From Moesziomyces globuligerus (taxonomy: Eukaryota > Basidiomycota > Ustilaginomycetes > Ustilaginales > Ustilaginaceae): a stretch of DNA of 64,000 nucleotides. The notes beneath the pieces are model-generated. The model had not been told where the DNA came from, did not search any database, and saw only the letters and a list, made by a program, of their open reading frames with translations. Shown here one piece after another: positions 50,861 to 60,824 of this stretch; the stretch's first letter is position 1; each line of letters opens with the position of its first letter. The stretch is from NCBI GenBank assembly GCA_030849465.1, contig JARVLF010000021.1:124001-188000 (forward strand), read 5' to 3'. A program made the translations under genes and the position numbers.

Positions 50861-53839
50861 ATGGCAGCTGGTAAGTTTCAGTTCAGGCTACAGCAACCCC
50901 CCCTTCGTTCGACTCTGGCATCTTCAAGTCTGACCTTGTGCTTTCCGTTTTGTCTCCTTCAAGGTCCACCCCCTGGGCTGGGCATAGCCGCGCCACCAGC
51001 AGCAGCATTACCACCCAACCCGTTCGGCGCAAACGGTTCCCAACCATCACTCAATGCGCCTCTCCACCACCACTCGGATCCTCACACCATCGTTCGATAC
51101 GAACGACCACCCAACTGCCCACGCATCTACACCCGCGGTGCGCTCCTCGCCTACAGCGCCTCCACCTTGGTCGTCAAACCCACCAACATGGCCGATCTCC
51201 GAGACTGGTTCGGAGATTGGGAGCCCTACCACCCCAAGGGCACCTACAACTACCGCGAGAACTCGCGCAGAACTCATGCCGACGACGCCGCCGCTGCCGC
51301 CCGCTCCGCCGACGTCGAAGACTCTGCCAACAACGGCGGCATCATCGGAGGCGCCCTCGGAGGTTTCGGCCCCAGGAGGGAAGGCGCTGGTGCTCGCTTC
51401 GGAGGCAGGAGGAACGAAGACCGCGAACGAAGCGAGGGCCTTCGTCTCGGTGAGGTCGCCAGCCGCAGGGTCGCGCCCGCTGGCAAGAACCCCTTCGGCC
51501 AGATCTCAGCCAGCGGAACTTTCAAGCCCGCAGGCACGCCGGGAGGCGGCCGCGGCCTTCCTCGCGAAGTCAATGCAGATGCTCTCGGAGACGGTCGCCG
51601 TTCCGGCATGGGCGAGCGCTCCACATCTTACGGCAAGGACAGGATGCGCGAGATGCTCCCCGAAGACCGTCGACGTGATCCTAACCGCGACCGACGCCGT
51701 GGCGATCGAGGCTTGGACGCCGACGAGAGTCGCGAGGAGGGCGAGATCATCGACTCGCCCAGGACACGACGCACAGGCGGTGCCGACACCGCCTCGGATT
51801 GGAGGAGGCCCGGCGACCGCGACCGCGCCGGCCCCTTCTCCAGCCTTCCATCCGACCGCCTGCGCCCCAACGAACGACGCGGAGCTCAGCGCGCCGGCGG
51901 TGCTCCTTGGTCGGCCGATGCCGACGACAACCCAGCTTGGCTCGAAGACGACTCGGATCCGCTCCCCGTCGACAACCGCGCTCCCTTTGGACAGTTTGGC
52001 AGCCGTCGCAAGGACGCTGACGACCCGCACTCGCAAGGCGACGGAATGGCTGGCGCCGTCGACAGCATTCAGGCCTTCAAGGCTCAGATGAAGGAGCGCG
52101 AACGTCGCGAAAGGCTTGCTCGCGGCGAACCCGAACCGACCGAAAAGACGCCGCTCGAATCTTCTCACAGCGACTCGTTTGGTGCCGACCGACACGGCGC
52201 GCACGACTATGCCTTCGGCTCCGATCCTGCCCCGCAGCAGTCCGAACTCGACGCAATCCGCGCCGAAATGATGGCCGCTGCCAACCAGCGCTCCACATCG
52301 GGCAACTCGATGTTTGATAGCATCTCCAACAGTCACGGTGGAGCCGAAGGCCAAGGACCGCCCGGCCTGCCCGTGCGATCGAGCCGCTTCGCACGATTCT
52401 TCGACGGCCGCGGCGCCCCGCCGCGCGACCCTCAAGCAGCGGCGCTCGCTGCGCAGCAGAAGATGCTCGAATCCATGGGTGGCCTCGGCAGCCCCGCCGC
52501 TGGCGCTCAACCTGCGACGCCCTCTTCCGAGGACAAGGACGCTGCTAGCGCACACGCGTCCAAGTCGCCACAGAACGCATCGTCGTCCTCCATCAACATC
52601 TCGGATCTCTTCAGCAAGACCGCCATCCACGACAAGGCAGACGGATCGCACAAAGACGCCTCGGGCAAGAACGTCTCGGAAGCAGATCAGCAAAGCATGC
52701 AGAAGCTCATGGCTATGCTGCAAGGTGGCGGCGGAAGCGGCACGGGCACGCCCACGCCAAGCAAGGACGCTCGCCATGAGCACGCGCACCACTACTCGCA
52801 GCGCGGCGACAATGACGATCGACTCAAGGAGCTTCTCGGCGCCAGTCAAGGTCGCAATGGCGATCACCTCGCCGAACGACCTCGCAGCATCGTTTCCCCC
52901 GGCCTGTCATCCGCCGATGCTCACAGCTACGGCAAGGAAGCGCGCTCGCCGCTGCCTTACCACCACCACCAGCAGCAGCAACAGCACCAACGAGAATCCA
53001 GCACGTCTTCGGGCGTTGGCCACAACCAGCACCTGGGCCCGCAGCACCAGCATCAGCAGACGCACGAAGCCCAGCAGCCCTTCGCTCAGTACCAACAGCA
53101 GCCGCGATCCGACTCGCCCGCGATGGGCGGCGGCAGCGCGTACAACGACGCTCATCAGCAGCTCCACGTTGGCTCTCCCACGAGCCCCTCTGGCCCCGGA
53201 GTTGGCTCACCGGGCGCTGGCCCGGGCATGGCAGGCTTCCAAGGCTTCCCTGGAGCGATGGCTGGGCGACCTCCGCCGCCGGGTATGGACCCCCGGATGA
53301 TGGCGCGCCCGCCGATGGGTGCGCCCGGATTCCAGCAGCTGCCTCCGCACCTTGCGGCGAGCCTGGGGCTGGCGCGTGGACCGATGCCTCCGGGCATGGG
53401 CAACATGCCGCCGCCGCCGCCCATGGGCGTAGCCGGCCCGCGGGGGCCGAACGGGGGGTTCCCTGGTTTTGCGCCGTTCCCGGGCGGTCGACCGCCGCCG
53501 CCGGGAATGCCGCCGCAGCTGTACCAGCAGCTGATGAGCATGCCGCCGCACATCCAGCAGCAGGTCATGGCGGGTCAGGGCTTCCCGCCCGGAATGCCGC
53601 CGCCGCCGGGCTCGCCGTACGACATGCCCAATACTCCGGGGGGTGGGCCGGCTGGCGTGCCTGCAGAGCGCAGGTCCGGCTCGCCCGCACAGTTCCCCTA
53701 CTATGCTCAGGGCCCAGGCGGGATGCAGCCCCCAGCATCGCCTCAGCAGCATCAGCCCGTGGCCGTGGGCGCACACGCCATCAACGGCGCAAACCTCATG
53801 GCGCTCCTCAGCGGCGGCAGAAACACTCCCACAAACTAG
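50861..53839 (+). CDS. Candidate eIF4E-binding protein (4E-T-like)
   Basis: Exon 1 is only 10 bases (50861-50870), then a 93-bp intron (GTAAGT...TTCAAG), then exon 2, 50964-53839, giving 961 residues starting MAAGPPPGLG. At residue 59 a perfect canonical eIF4E-binding motif YxxxxL-phi is present (YTRGALLAY: Tyr59, Leu64, Leu65), followed by LRDWFGDWEPY. The rest is disordered: an Arg/Asp-rich part with EEGEIIDSPRTRR (~250), short conserved-looking patches (FDSISNS, RSSRFARFFDG, NISDLFSKTA) and a long Pro/Gly/Met/Gln-rich C-terminus. The order of a 4E-binding motif, an RS/RD-rich part, SRFARFF-type patches and a PQ-rich tail fits the 4E-T (EIF4ENIF1) family, a translational repressor in P-bodies. 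Ascribed by motif only; Eap1-like or unrelated RNA-granule proteins are alternatives. Confidence 0.65.
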   Translation: MAAGKFQFRLQQPPLRSTLASSSLTLCFPFCLLQGPPPGLGIAAPPAAALPPNPFGANGSQPSLNAPLHHHSDPHTIVRYERPPNCPRIYTRGALLAYSASTLVVKPTNMADLRDWFGDWEPYHPKGTYNYRENSRRTHADDAAAAARSADVEDSANNGGIIGGALGGFGPRREGAGARFGGRRNEDRERSEGLRLGEVASRRVAPAGKNPFGQISASGTFKPAGTPGGGRGLPREVNADALGDGRRSGMGERSTSYGKDRMREMLPEDRRRDPNRDRRRGDRGLDADESREEGEIIDSPRTRRTGGADTASDWRRPGDRDRAGPFSSLPSDRLRPNERRGAQRAGGAPWSADADDNPAWLEDDSDPLPVDNRAPFGQFGSRRKDADDPHSQGDGMAGAVDSIQAFKAQMKERERRERLARGEPEPTEKTPLESSHSDSFGADRHGAHDYAFGSDPAPQQSELDAIRAEMMAAANQRSTSGNSMFDSISNSHGGAEGQGPPGLPVRSSRFARFFDGRGAPPRDPQAAALAAQQKMLESMGGLGSPAAGAQPATPSSEDKDAASAHASKSPQNASSSSINISDLFSKTAIHDKADGSHKDASGKNVSEADQQSMQKLMAMLQGGGGSGTGTPTPSKDARHEHAHHYSQRGDNDDRLKELLGASQGRNGDHLAERPRSIVSPGLSSADAHSYGKEARSPLPYHHHQQQQQHQRESSTSSGVGHNQHLGPQHQHQQTHEAQQPFAQYQQQPRSDSPAMGGGSAYNDAHQQLHVGSPTSPSGPGVGSPGAGPGMAGFQGFPGAMAGRPPPPGMDPRMMARPPMGAPGFQQLPPHLAASLGLARGPMPPGMGNMPPPPPMGVAGPRGPNGGFPGFAPFPGGRPPPPGMPPQLYQQLMSMPPHIQQQVMAGQGFPPGMPPPPGSPYDMPNTPGGGPAGVPAERRSGSPAQFPYYAQGPGGMQPPASPQQHQPVAVGAHAINGANLMALLSGGRNTPTN

Positions 53840-55331
53840 GCCGAGTCGTCGTTCTGGCCAATCGGCCGCTCCCAGGCAACGGCGCCAACGCGTCCCCCCC
53901 CCCTTCTCCCCTTTGTCTCCCTCTCCGCCGCTATTTTCCCCCGTCCGTGACGTCTCGAATCTTGAACTGCGTTCCTCTTCTTCTTTCCGCTCTGGTTCCG
54001 TGTAAGTGGTGGTGTACGTTTGGCTGCGCGGGTGCGATTGTATGTGAGGGGGGTTTGGTGGCGTCGTTCTGTCCGTTTGCCGGTTCGGACAGTCGTAGCA
54101 GCACTGTCGAGCAGTGGAGGTTGGATGCAATGCAAGTCCCGGCCGTGGCAGCTGGATTGGTCGTTGGGTGGGAGTAGCTCTGGTCCGCTTGGTGGTGTTG
54201 CTTGCGCTCCTGCTCGCGTCTTTCGCCGCCTTTCATCCTGACCATCCTGACCATCCTGACCACGCTGATCATCATGACGATGCTAAGCATTCTAAGAACC
54301 TGAGCGTTTGGAGCGTTCTGAGCATGCAGAGCATGCAGAGCATGCAGAGCGATTCAAAGTGTTCTGAGCACTCTGAGCACTCTGAGAACTCTGAGAACTC
54401 TGAGGTTTCTGAGGTTTCTGAGGATTCTGAGGATTCTAACTCGACTGCCGACCGTAGTTGCGGTTGTGAGGTGGAGAGTGACGAGCTGCGATGGTGGGAA
54501 GGAGCGAGGAACGGCTGCAGCGACTCGTATCCATTGACGAGCGCTCTTAACTTGTGAGGTTATGTCGTCGTCAACTTGGCTCGACCGAACTTTCGGATCA
54601 TGACGTGCCGTATGGCTTGCACCAGCCTAACCATCATTGGGCCTCTAGCTCGAAAAGGCTCGAGACCACAAGACCTAGGTCTGTAAACCTGTGACGCTGG
54701 ATTGCAAAGCCTCAAGACTAGATGTCCGACAGCTACATCTGTTCCAGATCTCCCGAGTCCCCCAAACCTTCAACACACCCCAGTACGCCCCTGATCTCAC
54801 TACAGCCCCCGTCACCCTTTCAAACTTCGCAAGAGCCATGCTGAATACCACCTTTCCTCTGCAGAAAAGCACGACATTCCTGTTGACCGGGCTCAATCCA
54901 CGACACAGCCCTGCTCACATGCACAGAATCATCCTTCCCGCCTTCCACCTCATACTCCAGTCCGCGCGCAAGCCGCTCCGATAGACCTGTTCTCGGGCTT
55001 GTGAGCCCAACTGTATGATTTGGCGATGCCGTCCTCGCAACATGGAGAAAGTGGAACCGAGGCGAGGAGCAGCAAGTGTGGGTGGGAAAGGTGCAAAGCC
55101 ATGGCCCTGGAATGAAAGGACGGGTCGAATAGCGCTTTGACGATTTTTGGGGTGGACGTAAGGGCGGGAGGAACGATGCGAGAGTCGGCGCCGAGGCAGA
55201 GGTGCATCGCATCGTCCGGTATGCAGAAAACGTCGATCGCTCGACGTCGGACTAAGTTGCAGCGAGAATGAAGAACGGAAGAGGAGGGAGAGACCGGAAA
55301 CCTGGAATTGCTATGGACGAGCAACCACGAT
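53840..55331. other. Intergenic region, 1.5 kb, with 9-bp repeat block
   Basis: Convergent gap between the 4E-T-like gene and RPL37. It holds a poly-C run near 53895, the 9-bp tandem repeat block at 54234-54440, and about 850 bp with no recognisable gene. Confidence 0.5.
54234..54440. repeat. 9-bp tandem repeat, 23 units in perfect register
   Basis: Twenty-three consecutive 9-bp units with no register shift. It starts as CATCCTGAC three times, passes through diverged units, then ATGCAGAGC three times, then nnn-TCT-GAG units in identical pairs (first codon CAC,CAC; AAC,AAC; GTT,GTT; GAT,GAT). The pairing suggests recent duplication of single units. One frame is open throughout and reads tripeptides HPD, MQS and SEx. 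Confidence 0.92.
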
Positions 55332-56072
55332 TTAGGCGGCAACCTTCTTGCCGGCCGAGCCAGTCTGGAAGCCGTTCTTGGCGCGGCGGCCGACGTTCTT
55401 GAGGTAGCGCATGCGGCCGGTACCGGTGGTCTTTCTGCGCTTGGCCTTCTGGCCCCACTCGTACGAGCGGATCTTAGCGGCGGGGTAGCCGCACGAGGCG
55501 CAGACCTTCTTCTGACGGTGGAACGAGCGGGCGTTGCATCGTCGGCAGACGGTGTGCGTCTTGGTGCTGTAAGTTGCAAGAGCGAGCAGAAAAAGAGTTG
55601 ACGAATGGTGAGCACGATGCCCGGATCGCAGTGGTTGGCAAAGCTAGCGTCCCTTTCGCCCTGCAATCGACGCCCAATCGACGTTCCCATCGTCATATCC
55701 AAATGTCCCAGCAGTATTGGACCCATGTCGTGTGCCTCCGCGCACGCGATCGTATCCCATCAGATCCTCTCCGTAATGAGGCCTTGTTGCCGACGGCATT
55801 GGCTTCCATCACCTCCGCCTGTTACATCCCGTCCTGGATCTCATGGCGGTGTGACCGAGTCCGGCCATACATCCGGGCCTGACGTTGTGCAGCCATGTCC
55901 CCTGTCCCTGCTGGATGCGTTTCCCTTCGCGTTTGCCTGATGATCGCTGCTGCTGACTTCTCCCTCCAAGCACCTCGCGGCGTCGACTGCAAGGCGGAAT
56001 ACGGTGCTGAGAAGTGTGCTGCATCAATGATACTTACTGTCGCTTACCGAAAGAGGTAGTACCCTTCGTCAT
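55332..56072 (-). CDS. RPL37: 60S ribosomal protein L37 (eL37)
   Basis: Exon 1 is 56072-56038 (35 bases, [11 protein letters not shown]), the intron is 56037-55567 (471 bp, GTAAGT...TTACAG), and exon 2 is 55566-55332, giving 89 residues. Splicing forms the [12 protein letters not shown] junction. The zinc-binding CxxC pairs (CRRC and CASC), [23 protein letters not shown] and the NGFQTGSA block are all as in eukaryotic L37. It is a large-subunit ribosomal protein. The long intron was checked for C/D boxes on the coding strand; a GTGATGG/CTGA pair 50 nt apart exists near 55812-55760, but its guide matches no rRNA segment I know. A donor AAG|GTAAGC at 56508 (minus) suggests an extra 5' UTR intron. 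Confidence 0.96.
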
Positions 56073-57759
56073 CTTTCAGAGTGGGTGGGGAAAGTGTTGG
56101 AATGATGGGTGGTGGTCAGGTGCTGAACAGAGTGAAGTTGAGAATGAATTTCCAAGGTTGCTGCGAACGATCCGGGAGCTGCGATCTTTGGTGAGGCTGG
56201 TGCTGAAAATGCTGGAGAGTGTGCAGATCGGTCTAGCGCGGAAGACAATGATTCCTCGTTTGTCTCGGAGGCTTGTGTCTCGAAAGCTGACCAGATGGAT
56301 GATATGGGGTGCGGTAGGAGCGTCGACGAGACTGCTGAAGATGGTTTGTTCCGCGAAAGTATGTCTGGTGCAGAGGTTTCGGCGGTGTAGCTAGACGTTT
56401 GTGCTTTTCAAGCTGATGACGGTGGTGTGTTCCGGGCGGATGTGTCGGACGAGATCGCAGCTTCGGATCGTGCAGTACGGATGGTCGAGATGTCGGTGTC
56501 GAGCTTACCTTGGCTAGAGTATGTCTTGAGAATTACTGGTGGGAGCAGAAGAAAGGTGTGATAGCGACGAGAGCCTTCAGGCCTTGGATGCGAGCGCTTG
56601 GCGCACGACTCTGCCAGCAGGCGCTCTCGGCCTTCTCGACGAGTGACTGACTGCGAACCACCTGCGCACAACTCACCCTCCTGTGGCTGCCACGCCCACG
56701 CCTTTGCCTTCTCGCGTCGGCGCACGACTTTGCTTCGCGCAGCCCAGCCAAGCCTGTGTCTCGGTGCAAGCCCTCTCGACATCCGGGACCGAGAATGCTC
56801 GTGGCCAACTCAACTCTAGACGCGGCAGCTGAGCCTGGCAAAATATCACGTGAGTAAAAATTCCCACGCTTTCCTTTCTCGAATTTCAGAGTTCGTCTTC
56901 AAAGGCAGCGGCGTGTGAGTTCGAAAAGCGGAAGTTTCGCGCCTGGACGCGCACCCTTGCTGAAGTCGGGCTGAAGAACCCTTTCCAGATGTTAGTTTGC
57001 GGTCGAGAAGGCATCAGATTGCAAGTCGGAAGCCGTCTTCGCGGACTGGCAGAGAGAGTGTGTGGATCGCAGCGTGGGCGCAAGTGGGATGCGCACTGTA
57101 TCGAATGCGTGACTACGACACTTGCTTCCCTTCTCCCCAAGTCAACATCGACCTCACCGCATATACATCACATAGCGTAAGTACTCATCATCGACATCGA
57201 CATCCAAGTGCAGCTAGGATACAGCATTCGTGAAGGTCGCCGTTCAGGTTCGACCTTGTTGGGTTCAGCACGATGGAAAAAGCGATGGATTGATGGTAGC
57301 ATGGGGACGTTGCCGCCGCCGCAGGGGGCGGGTCGCACTCAGTACGGCCACACCAGCAGAGACCTCAGGATGGTCTCCAGCATCAGGGTTGGAAGGAGAC
57401 AAGATGACGGGGGCAGGCTCCGTTTCCGTCTGGAGAGCACGCAGGTCTGGCAGCGACAGCAATGGGTCGCATTCGCGCGACGCAGGAGGATACGTGCTAG
57501 GAGCAGCGGGATCCGCACAGGTGGGCGTAGATACTCGAAGCAGGGCCGCATTGGATCTCGCGGAAGCGAAAGCGAAAAGGAAGAACTGCATGCCGACCTT
57601 CACCTTGCATCCCAATTTGGACCTGTCGACCTTCACAGGGACCTTGCCTGCGAAAGTTAAGCATCACACGTGATACTTACTGGAGGCCTCTTTCAACCTT
57701 TCCATCACCACCACCCATCCCCCGACCGTTTCACCCCAACCGTTTTCACCGACAGAACC
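56073..57759. promoter_or_regulatory. Divergent ribosomal protein promoter region, 1.7 kb
   Basis: Lies between RPL37 (minus) and RPL30 (plus), so two ribosomal protein genes share it. Both ends look like leader introns: donor GTAAGC at 56508 (minus) toward RPL37, and donor AGC|GTAAGT at 57178 with acceptor ACCGACAG at 57755 toward RPL30 (578 bp). The true promoter core is then about 56510-57170. A CATATACATC stretch at about 57158-57170 may be TATA-like. Confidence 0.5.
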
Positions 57760-58197
57760 ATGGCTCCCAAGGCTAAGAAGTCGTCCCAGGACAACATCAA
57801 CACCAAGCTCCAGCTTGTCATCAAGTCTGGTAAGGTCGCCCTCGGCCTTAAGAGCGCGCTCAAGAACATGCGCTCTGGCAAGGCTAAGCTCGTGCTCATC
57901 TCGGCCAACACGCCCCCCCTGCGCAAGTCCGAGATCGAGTACTACGCCATGCTTTCCAAGACTGCCGTGCACCACTACCAGGGCACCAACGTCGCCCTCG
58001 GTACTGCCGCCGGTAAGCTCTTCCGCGTCGGGTAAGTTGAAATTCCGCATCACCGTTTACCACCTCGAAGTGGCACTGCTTTGCTCTCAGGACGGCCATT
58101 CTGACCATGTCTCGATCATCATCGCTTCCGCTACTGCAGTGTCATGACCATCCTCGACGCTGGTGACTCGGACCTCCTCTCCACCGTCTCGGCCTAA
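57760..58197 (+). CDS. RPL30: 60S ribosomal protein L30 (eL30)
   Basis: Exon 1 is 57760-58031, the intron is 58032-58139 (108 bp, GTAAGT...TGCAG), and exon 2 is 58140-58197, giving 109 residues. Splicing joins GKLFRVG to [18 protein letters not shown], as in yeast Rpl30 (KLFRVGVVSILEAGDSDIL). Conserved blocks are [33 protein letters not shown] and [14 protein letters not shown]. Yeast Rpl30 autoregulates the splicing of its own first intron; whether this happens here is unknown. The start ATG is four bases after a good 3' splice site, so the leader probably contains a 578-bp intron. Confidence 0.97.
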
Positions 58198-60824
58198 GCG
58201 AGTTTGCATGCGCAAGAAGGACGATTCTTTGCCCTTGTAGCAACGTCCTCTCGTATGTGAACGAGCTCAACAGTGCTGCAAGCATCGGCAACGCTGACCG
58301 AGCAGCTCGGCTGCCTGTCGGTGTAATCGGCACTGTCATTGCCATGTGTACTTTACGATCACGGGCCACTTTTGTGGCGTTCCTCTTGGCATCCTCATCA
58401 CCACCAAAAATGCAACTCTAGCATACCATCACACACACCTCGGGCCGAGCTACGAGCTGTACGTGGCAATTGTGCCGGATTCAATGTAGGAGGGTGTGGC
58501 AGGGGGTTAGACGAAGAGCAAGATGCTGAGGGTATGGGGCTCGGAGAGACAGTGATCACACGCGGGGGCAAGATCAGGGGTCGGGTTGCGCCTGGGCAGG
58601 TTGATATGGCGGTAGGGTGTCGACGCTGGGTCGTGGTTGAGTAGCGTGAGCCGTCGACGTGGACGTGGCAGGTGCGGAGGTGGCCGGAGCAGGTCGTCGA
58701 GTGGCGGGTTGAGCCGATTTACGGCGAGGCTGGGCGCCGCCCATCCTGGCGAGGCCGCTCATGCTCGTGTCCTGGTCGACATAAGAGGCAGGTGCGGAAG
58801 TGTTGGTGCCCATGTTTGCTGTGCCTACCGACGAGACTATATGAACGTCGAGAAGAGCAAGAAGAGGACGTCCCACAGGCGGCCTTGGGGCTCGGCTGTC
58901 ATCTGCACCATGGCGGATCGGGCCGAAGCAGACTGATGACCACATCTTGGTGGAGGCCAAAGATGTTAACTCGAAAGAACAGACAGTAAAGAAGCGGGGT
59001 GGAGCTCTGCGACTGCACATTTCCGGCCGCCTGGCCCACGACGGCTTCAACGTTGCCCATGGCTGTCGGTTGCTTTCCAGTAGGCAGATACTGTATCAGC
59101 AGCCTTGACAGCTTGTCGACTGTGCTGGCTGTGCCGATGCCGAAGAGGGTCGAACTGAATGCGACAGGAGCGAGGCAAGGAGGGCGGATGAATTTAGCTA
59201 TGGGGTTCCTTCGGACGGCGCTTGGCGGTCGACTGCATGTGCAACCGCGCAATCCGCCAGGAAAGCCACATGCCGAGACGGCATCAAGCCAGAGTGGGGG
59301 TGGATGCTGACGCTGGACCACATTGATCCGCATGCGAAAGTGGCGCGGGTCAGCTTTCCATCTGGTGCATCACGGGCTGTGCTTGTCAAACGACTGGTAG
59401 CTACGTCGGGCGACGGCATCATGTGTCACTCATCCACGGTAACGCCTGCCATGACTCTCATCGCAGCACGCTGGACAGGGCCGGCTATTGTGATGAGCGA
59501 ACCGTGCACGCTTGTCTAGAGTAGGTTTGAGTCGTCTGGACATGTTTTTTCCCGCTTGCCAAGTCTGGGGTGGGTTGAGCAGGCGAGCAGGCAAGCAGGC
59601 AAGCAGGCAAGCAGGCGAAGAAGCTAGTTCACGCTGGTGTGGCGCCCTGAAGCCGGATGCGAGCGTCAAGGCTAGGGCAAAATGGAAAAAAAGGGGGCGC
59701 CTGGAAAGCAGGGAATAGGGACAAGGGGCAGAAAAGGGCGCGAAGCGAGAGGCCAAAGTGGAGTGGAGCGGGCGCAGAGCTGCGAGTGCCAGCAGGCGAG
59801 AAGTCTCGGGAGCAGGGTGAGTCTTGGCTGGGCCCGCGCAGCTTTTCTGGCTGGCAGGCTCAGTGTGGTGGCTCATTGGCGAAATGAAGTGCTGATGCGT
59901 CACAACGCGCTGTGGTGCCGCGCCCAGTCTGGAGCCAGACTCAGACTGCCTGGCTACAGCCGCGCGCCGCGCACGACCTTCCGTTTTCGCGACTTGCATG
60001 AGCGCCTACTCAGCATGCGGGCGCACGCAGGCAGGCCAAGCGCTGGGCTGCCGCTCTCACAATGCCCGGGCCGTCTTGGCTGCTAGTGTGCGTGTCTGTC
60101 TTGGGCGCCAGAGTGTTGCGACGGCTCTTGCCGCGCTCAATCCACCTCTCTAGCCCGACACCATCCGCCGACCTTGCAGTCGACTCTCATCCCACTCGCA
60201 TCGACATCCCAACCTTATTCGCCCCTCCCCCGACCGCTGCCAACCGCCGTCGTCTCCTTCACTTGCTTCCATTTCCTCCCAGCAGCGGAGCCAAACTTTG
60301 TTCCCACCCACCCCCTCCGCTCGCCAGCGCACGTCTGCCTCGGCCAATCCTCGACGTGCATTTGGCTACCTCGACCCTCGTTTGCTCCAAGTGCATCTCC
60401 CACCTCGACGCATCAGTGCCTGCCCATCCACACGCACGCATCATTTCACGCCATCGCTGCTCAATCCCACCCGAGTCCTTCCAACCACGCCCCAGAGCTT
60501 GCTTCCATTCCACCGATCTCGGCGCTCGAACCACCTCGTCAGCTTCCACGCCCCACGTTCGATATCCTAGACCGGCGGTGTTAGACAATCTCGTCATCCA
60601 ACTCCTTCTTCCAGCTGCAGCATATCATCGCACTGCGCTTTCGCCCGCCGTCGCAGACGCCGTCTCGAGGTCGAGAACGGTCTCATCCCATCTCGAACCC
60701 CCGAGCTCTCAACCCCAAGTCTAGAGCGCTTCTCCAGTCTAGACAAAGCGCTTCCTCCGGTCGTCGCCTCCCCGCACAGCGCTCCCCTGCTCCCTCCGAC
60801 CGCATCTGCGCATCCACATCCATC
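58198..60824. other. Long intergenic region, 2.6 kb
   Basis: Between RPL30 and the PPZ phosphatase. Frames on both strands at 58570-59520 are open for 70-158 codons, but none shows a recognisable domain. A five-copy 8-bp repeat lies at 59577-59616. The last ~750 bp (60070-60820) are strongly pyrimidine-rich and probably form the PPZ promoter and long leader. A small multi-exon gene in 58450-59520 cannot be ruled out. Confidence 0.45.
59577..59616. repeat. 8-bp tandem repeat, five copies
   Basis: Unit (G/A)AGCAGGC repeated five times in the intergenic region between RPL30 and the PPZ gene. Confidence 0.9.

Noticed and set aside
55760..55812. GTGATGG...CTGA pair on the coding strand of the RPL37 intron, as a C/D snoRNA
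   Set aside because: Imperfect box C, only ~50 nt between boxes, and the bases upstream of box D match no rRNA segment I recognise.
57251..57275. GGTTCGACC stretch resembling a tRNA B box
   Set aside because: No matching A box or cloverleaf could be formed around it.
58574..59333. Two overlapping minus-strand frames (144 and 158 codons)
   Set aside because: No start context, splice pattern or domain that I can support; kept only as a possibility in the intergenic note.
59109..59519. Plus-strand frame containing VKRLVATSGDGI, faintly like an inner-membrane signal peptidase (Imp) block
   Set aside because: The catalytic Ser motif (SMxPT) is missing upstream and the following conserved Imp blocks are absent; likely chance.
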